NCBI GenBank assembly: GCA_006538405.1
Contig: BJKQ01000002.1
Span: 3,658,001 to 3,722,000 of the forward strand
From: Hansfordia pulvinata
Taxonomy: Eukaryota; Ascomycota; Sordariomycetes; Xylariales
Length of the DNA: 64,000 nucleotides
Direction: 5' to 3'
Below, one piece after another: positions 58,509 to 64,000 of this stretch. Positions within the stretch are counted from its first letter, which is position 1, and each line of letters starts with the position of its first letter. A program made the translations under genes and the position numbers. Under the pieces are notes generated by a model, which saw only the letters and a list, made by a program, of their open reading frames with translations, did not search any database and was not told where the DNA came from.

Positions 58509-59426
58509 GGTGAAGGCAAGGGTCCGAGGGACAAGCAGTGCCCCGTGGTAGAGATGGTGGCCACTCGCTGGGGCGTCAAGAGCAGGTAAGTCTTTGGGAC
58601 GAGGCGCACTTGGCGGATCGATGATGGGAATGGAAAACAGGAAGATTCTACATTGCCACAGCTGGTCTAGACAGAGCCTGGGTAGGTACCCAAGTCAATG
58701 CTCGATTCGATTCCATGGGGAACGGGCATACCTCGACGCGGAATGCGCCTTGTCTATGAACGCGGTAGGCACATCGTGCCTTCCTGGCATCTCCAGACAA
58801 TCCGAGGGCCGCCGTGCGGCCCTTTCGGGGTTGGTGCTACGAAGTCCGACCTCGAGAGTCCAAAGGGAGGTTCGCTCCATGCAGGTGGTGACTGCCACCT
58901 CTGAGCTCCACTGAGCCTGGGTGCATCGCGGCTGCCCTCATGCGACCCTTGAGCCTGCCCGGATCGCAACCTCAGTTAGATATATGCAGATATGGACATG
59001 GACGTAAATTAGGTAAGCCTTACGTGCGGGACTTCTATAGTAACATGAACATCCAATATTACCTAGTTCCATGCTTAGCTAAACCTGCCTCAAGAGGTAG
59101 GTAGGTACATCAGTCTCGGTTAGGTACATGTATGCACATGGACCGGCTACATTTGACATCGCGTCCTGGCCTGGAGCTCTGGACATGGAAGCTTGACCAT
59201 GGAATGTCACCAGTGGCTGACTATAAGGTGTGTGCTCATTGTTCTATCGTCTATCTCATTGCTCTATCGACTATTTAACCTTGGTCGCGTTTGCATTTCC
59301 AGTCTACTTCTCTCTTCGTGTGCCTTTTCTGCTCACTGTCTCCAACTTAGGTAGGTATTCGCTCCAGACCAGTTGTCTGCATATGTACGCGCAGGTACGA
59401 TAAGGCGCCACGCCCGCTCTCGAGTC
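58509..59426. other. Spacer upstream of MSH4
   Basis: About 900 bases with GGTAGGTAC words near 58680 and 59098. No gene seen. Confidence 0.5.
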
Positions 59427-59945
59427 TTACGCATCGGGGTTCCAGAGGTCAGAAGGGTTGATGTTCTGCAGCATCGAGTTCGACGAGCCCAGCTTGCGTT
59501 GCATGCTGTCATACTCTGGCTGGGAGATGTCGTTCTCAGCATGGTCGAGTTCATCATTGGTCGGCTCACGACGAAACATTCCGCAGTACGCCTCAATGTC
59601 GTCGTCATTCAGCGCGCCCAGCCGACGGGCAGCTATCAGCATGGCATTGCGCTTCTTGGTCCACTCAGTCCACTCTGAGAAGTAAGATTTTTTCTCGGTC
59701 TGAAGCCAGAAGACGGCTAGCATTGACCTGGCAATCGCCTTTGTGTATCGCGCCTCAATGGCGTGGTGTTGGTCGCCGGCGGAGCGTCCCTGGATGTCGT
59801 TTCCGGCGCCGGCAATCTCATGGCGCGCGGACAGACCGTCGTCCCGGGCCTGGAGAGCCCCGCTCTGGCTGCTGCCGTCAGGGTGCGGGAGGGCGAGAAC
59901 AGCTCCGACGCTGAGGAGGATGGAGAGAGCCTGCGTGATCTGCAT
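59427..59945 (-). CDS. Small secreted protein of unknown function
   Basis: Single exon, 172 residues. Residues 1-19 (MQITQALSILLSVGAVLAL) are a signal peptide. A pro-like Ser/Gly/Asp region to about residue 65 includes SARHEI and QGRS sites. A helical C-terminal half follows, with KKSYFSEWTEWTKKRNAMLIAARR. There is one Cys (YCGMF), so it is not a classic cysteine-rich effector. A TATATAAG box lies 162 bases upstream and the 5' region is CA-rich, typical of a well-expressed fungal gene. I do not recognise the family. A secreted effector-like role is conjecture. Confidence 0.7.
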   Translation of the reverse strand: MQITQALSILLSVGAVLALPHPDGSSQSGALQARDDGLSARHEIAGAGNDIQGRSAGDQHHAIEARYTKAIARSMLAVFWLQTEKKSYFSEWTEWTKKRNAMLIAARRLGALNDDDIEAYCGMFRREPTNDELDHAENDISQPEYDSMQRKLGSSNSMLQNINPSDLWNPDA

Positions 59946-60106
59946 GATGGGATACTGCGAGGTGTTGCGAGAGCAGGTATGCTGATAGACTACCTAATGC
60001 TGGAAATAGATGATTGATGTAGAGGGCCCTGGGTGTCAGAGCTATGAATGCTGTTGTTTGTTGAGTGCTTGATGATTCGAGTCCAAGACACGGCGAGTCG
60101 CGACGG

Positions 60107-60114
60107 CTTATATA
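60107..60114 (-). promoter_or_regulatory. TATATAAG box of the 172-residue secreted protein
   Basis: Minus-strand TATATAAG, 162 bases before the ATG at 59945. Confidence 0.5.
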
Positions 60115-61251
60115 GGAAGAATCAGAGAGAGGCTTGGGCTGATATTGCATGCACTCAACGCCTCCCACGTCCGTCGGCACGTACTACTCTCGAGTCTCAT
60201 GCCCATGGAAACGCATCTTTCTCCTATCCGTCATGGGCCACGCCGCTGCTGGACCTATTTCCAGCGGCTCACGGGCCACCGACCCACTCCCGTGGTAGCA
60301 ACGGCCTGAGCATTGACGTATGAAGTTGACGGGATATTTGCAGAGGCGGGAGGCGACGACAGTGTGAGCCACGCTCTTGTTGATGGTGATATCCACTGTC
60401 GGACTGAAGAGTGATGGGTCTTCGTAGCTTCATCTTGACTCAGCCACTGCGGCCAAGTTGCACAATTTGCACAATCACCAGCTGATACAACCAGTTTTGG
60501 CCGTGTCAAAATAAGAAAGACAGCAGGGATGGCTGTGTGGACAACGATTCGACTCCTGAGTCGCCCCTCTTGGCAGACACCATCGCCCTGGAACTCGCCG
60601 CGGGGCTCGCCGCCAGCACTTTGCCACTCCAAATTGCGCCCTCTCTTCTCCATTCTCCATGGCAGCAAGGCTACCCGACGTGCCGGACTTGGATCATGAA
60701 CTCCTCAGGCCACTCTGTGGGACCAGGCCGCAGATTGACAGGAGACTACTATAGTAGTTCAAACTCGAAGCATGCATGATGCTATATACCGATACGGCAA
60801 GCGTACGGCTTGTCGCTTCGCCACCGTTGGATCTGTCAATTGTCTATTGTCTATTGTTGCGAGGCTCTCGGGCGGCTCCCACGATCCACACCTGAGCACC
60901 TCAGCGAGCCTCAATGCGCGCCGGCGACCTTGGGCTCGGCCGGCTGCCGCCAAAAATTCTCTCGCATGCGAGGGTCCACTTTCCACATCAAGAACAGTGT
61001 TGTAATTGAATAGAGAGGATAGAATGGCCGTGTTGATGGTAGCATTTCATGTCCAACTTGTTAAGTTAGTCCAGATTCGCCTCCGTAATTATCGCCCCCC
61101 TCGGACGGCCGCATCTTCCGAGTCTTACGGCCAGGGTACGTGGCTGACCCGGCAGGGCTTGCGAGTATGTATATCACCAAGCTATCAGCGGCGCCACCGA
61201 CACCCTGTCAACACTGCCTAGGGCATCCATATACTGGCCATCCCTGCCTCT

Positions 61252-61292
61252 CCCGCGGCGAACACTGCCTTGTCCCGCGGCGAGCACTGCCT
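61252..61292. repeat. Direct repeat of a 19-mer, three bases apart
   Basis: CCCGCGGCGAACACTGCCT at 61252-61270 and the same with one change (GAGC for GAAC) at 61274-61292. Confidence 0.85.
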
Positions 61293-61402
61293 CCAGCTGC
61301 TTCAGCCGCACGTTGCCAAGCGCCCATTCCTCAGGCCATCATCCCAGCCCCTCGTGCCTTTCTGCCACGGCATCACGTTTGTGAAATCGCCACCCCCCTC
61401 CT

Positions 61403-61557
61403 CTGGAGTCCGGACGTGGCGAACTTGGGAGGAATCATGGCTCTGGATCAATGTGGAATTGAAAGGTTCATCAAGTTTAGACCCTGGAGGTGGCGACCTT
61501 GCGAGGTAATTATGACTCTGGACCAGTTTGGCAACAAGTGATTTACCAAGTTTAGAC
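61403..61557. repeat. Imperfect tandem duplication of a 75-80 base unit
   Basis: Copy A 61403-61482 and copy B 61484-61557 both begin CTGGAG, share GTGGCGA, CTCTGGA and end CAAGTTTAGAC. Copies differ by about 20 changes and small gaps, so the duplication is old. Confidence 0.7.
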
Positions 61558-62960
61558 GCTCCTATATTAGGTTTTTTGCAAGAAAAAAAGTGCGTCTCAT
61601 GTATACACAGCTAAGGTGTGTAGGGCGTGGCCCCGTCTTTGCGCAGTGCGCAAGAATCAGCCCTACTTGTTGAACATCCTGTATAAGGGCCCCCAGCTCC
61701 AGGTGGGATCGAGGCAATGGTGGACACCACTGGACTAGACTGGCTGTGCAGCACAGTCAAAAGGCACAGGGTTGACACTTCAGCCAGTGGCAACCTCACC
61801 ACCATTCAACATGGACACGCCACAGACGAGGCCGCTAGGTTCGGACCCGAGACACATACATGGCTGCTATTTTTACGCTTCACGAGTGTCACGGGTCTGG
61901 CCCTGGCATGCTATTGATCATAAGAAGTGCTGGGAAGATTGAGCACTAAGGAAGTGCCAATCTCGTATCTTTTGCCTGTATGGCAGAGCGGCTCAGTTGT
62001 ATTTAACAGTGCATGTGCCCACACGGGCCAGAACCGTCACAACGAGCTGGAAAAGCCTGGTGCTGCTTCGTCGGCTCACATGTTTCCCGGTGACATTCGT
62101 CTCTCTGCTTATATGACAACCTCCTGGCAGATACCCAGCCCGCGCTGCACCGGGTCCGAACGGAGACCTTCACACTCCCACATATCATGCTCGCGAGGTT
62201 TTCATTCACTCCCCTCTTTCAGCACCTATTTTGCGCAGTCCCTGGCCCCTTCTCTCTCAAGCACGCAATGTTGTGTCGTTGTCAGCAAACATAGGCCATG
62301 GCTGTGATGAGGCACAACACGCAGCAGTCTTCATAGCCGTCGGCAGGATACTGTTCTCCGTGCCTGCAACGTGTCACGACTCACATCGTTCATGACCACA
62401 GACTAAAGGCCGAGTTCTACCTCCGTCCTTCAGCAAGCCTCTCAGACGTGAGGCGTCCCCCTTCTCGGGCAGTATCTCTCTAAGCACTAGCAATCCGTTT
62501 TCATCGCATTGAGAGGTACCGAGGGTGGATGGTATCGAGTGCGCTTGGAGCGTCATCGCGATATCTCCTTTTACTTTGGCTCGCAAGTTTGAAAAGCTGA
62601 TCGTTGGTAAGTTGCGTTAAGGAGTACCCTAAATGGTTTCGGAACAGTCTGCCCATCGGTCCCTCAGCCCAGAGCTAATATATCTTTGGCATTGTTTACT
62701 AACAACTTCTAAACTTGCAAGCTGACTGACTGGCATGTAAATAGAAGGGTGCGTTGAGCCACGTTTCATTCGGCTAGAAAACGATGTGGTTTTAAGAAAA
62801 CCCGCAGGTTTCATCGATCCGTTCACCAATGAGTAACGACGCTGACCACACCATCATGAAAAGCAGAGTTAGAAGGCACTAGGAGCACGTCGCCTTGGGG
62901 ATTTTCCCACGACACCTATCTACGGCAAGGCCTTTCCGACTGTTCCACGAGGTGAGCCCG

Positions 62961-63796
62961 TCAGAGGACGCCCATCGCCAACAATGTAGGCCCGTTGAAA
63001 CCGAACCCAGAGGAGGACCCAGACGGCCGCTGGTTCGCCCGCTTCTTGCGAAGCTCCTCCAACCTTGCGCATGCTTCGTCTTCGCACCGCTGGCATGAGC
63101 CGCTCGGGACCTTGAGCACGTCTATTTTGTTCGATGGGGCCTCGTCGTCCACGTCGCAGGAGGTCGTGGGCTCGGGCACGACATGGTGCCTGCAGTCATC
63201 GCCCACCATCACCTTGCCCTCCCTCATCCACACCGTGTCCCTGTACAAGTACCACGGGTTCTCGGTAAGAAGGGCCTCCGAGTACACGGTGACGGGGATG
63301 CCCGGCATCTCGCTCTCGAGGCTCCTCTTCTGGTTTTCGACGACCTTTTCGTCTCTCGACCATTCGGAGCTTGTGTGATGAGAACCATCTTCTTGTCCTC
63401 CCACTTGTCAACTTCGTCGTTCTTGAACCACTCCTTGCGGGACGCTTCCGATTTCCGCCATTTCCCCTTGTCCACAAACCCGTTGGGGTTCCCGGTGCCT
63501 TGTTGCAACGCCCCGATCCACTCGCCGTCCTTTTTGCCCAGAATGCCCCAGACGAAAGTGTTGCCGAGCCAGCGGTCGCATTTGCCCCAGTACGCTCTGG
63601 CCACCGCACCCTCGTCGCCCTGAACCACCACGGGCGCAGGATAGTCTTTGGCTGGCGCGGACTTGAGCACCCACCTATTGGCGAGGCCTGCCGGTATACC
63701 GTTGGCGGAGCCTTCCTCGACGGGGACACCAAGCGTCGGCGTGGTGAAAGAAGTCAAGGAGATGACCAGGAGGGTGGCTTGGAGGAGAGAAAGCAT
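62961..63796 (-). CDS. Secreted protein of unknown function, apparent frame break
   Basis: ATG 63796 starts a signal peptide (LLQATLLVISLTSFTTPTLG) and a domain with GKCDRWLGNTFVWGILGKKDGEW and KEWFKNDEVDKWEDKKMVLIT. At about 63377 the frame degrades into Arg-rich sequence, while the next frame takes over with SEWSRDEKVVENQK, ENPWYLYRDTVWMREG and a Cys-rich tail ending at 62961 (Cys pairs around DDCRHH, TSCDV, GSCQRCEDEAC). One missing base would join the halves into about 278 residues. No intron fits. It is either a real break or a base error. I do not recognise the family. Confidence 0.55.
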
Positions 63797-63858
63797 CGCG
63801 CCGTGGGGACCGCGTCTCCTGGAGGGGGTGGGCTGGCAATTGTGGTTTGTATCGCTTA

Positions 63859-64000
63859 TCAGCAGCTGTAGGAGGCCCGGTAGACGTTGCGGTACGTCTC
63901 ATCAGGTTGATTCTTGACAATGGAGAAGGAACGCAGTGGAGTGAACGAGGTCAGATCAAGAGCTTTGTTCAGCGGGTAATGGGTTCTTAAGAAGCAGAGG
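63859..64000 (-). CDS. Possible 3' exon of a gene entering from the right edge
   Basis: A minus-strand frame, open from the window edge to a TGA at 63861-63859, reads KALDLTSFTPLRSF then NQPDETYRNVYRASYSC. It may begin after a TTCTTAAG splice acceptor. Its stop lies only 62 bases before the ATG of the next minus-strand gene, which is tight for a fungus, so this is weak. Confidence 0.25.
   Translation of the reverse strand, partial: LCFLRTHYPLNKALDLTSFTPLRSFSIVKNQPDETYRNVYRASYSC

Larger units (their letters stand above)
59946..62960. other. 3-kb gene-free region with local duplications
   Basis: Lower in GC than the rest and without a recognisable gene. It contains a 19-base direct repeat and an imperfect tandem duplication of about 75-80 bases, so it may be a degraded repeat element. 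Confidence 0.5.

Overview
This is nuclear DNA of a filamentous ascomycete (Pezizomycotina, most likely a Sordariomycete). Genes have short GT-AG introns of about 45 to 250 bases and GC-rich third codon positions. Recognisable fungal families include sconB/scon-2, the acuL/SFC1 succinate-fumarate carrier, MSH4, twinfilin, a Zn2Cys6 regulator and a fungal-type P450. No rRNA, tRNA, CRISPR or intact transposon was found. The genus cannot be named from the sequence.

Layout. 1-92: 5' end of a minus-strand gene leaving the window. 2974-4873 (+): secreted berberine-bridge-type FAD oxidase. 5728-6824 (+): twinfilin, convergent with 7222-8675 (-): succinate-fumarate carrier. 12164-14390 (-): sulfur controller F-box/WD40 protein. 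17585-19911 (-): secreted rhamnogalacturonan lyase (PL4). 23249-24343 (+): MYND-finger protein with an in-frame stop. 24863-27196 (+): secreted amidase. 28209-29783 (-): Zn2Cys6 regulator, divergent from 30981-32010 (+): seven-helix membrane protein. 35019-36782 (+): P450, convergent with 36995-38245 (-): EFM3/FAM86-type lysine methyltransferase. 41765-42703 (+): acetoacetate-decarboxylase-like protein. 46931-47707 (+): tautomerase, convergent with 47965-49928 (-): cytochrome b2-type FMN dehydrogenase. 50808-52280 (-): branched-chain aminotransferase. 53429-54190 (-): glutathione transferase. 55539-58508 (-): meiotic MutS homologue MSH4. 59427-59945 (-) and 62961-63796 (-): small secreted proteins of unknown function.

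The genes are mostly unrelated housekeeping and accessory genes separated by long gene-free stretches (up to about 4.2 kb). I see no convincing secondary-metabolite cluster, secretion locus or defence island. The oxidase, lyase, amidase and small secreted proteins point to a plant- or litter-associated lifestyle, by inference only.

Two patterns stand out. First, nine apparent single-base losses, each inside or beside a G/C run, break five otherwise well-conserved genes (sconB, the PL4 lyase, the cytochrome b2-like gene, the aminotransferase and MSH4). The exon phases fit only if those bases are present, so assembly errors are the simplest explanation. Second, spacers and introns are seeded with short palindromic words (TACGAGTA and the TACCTAGGTA/TAGGTACCTA group) far more often than chance predicts. 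No feature of the genes explains this.
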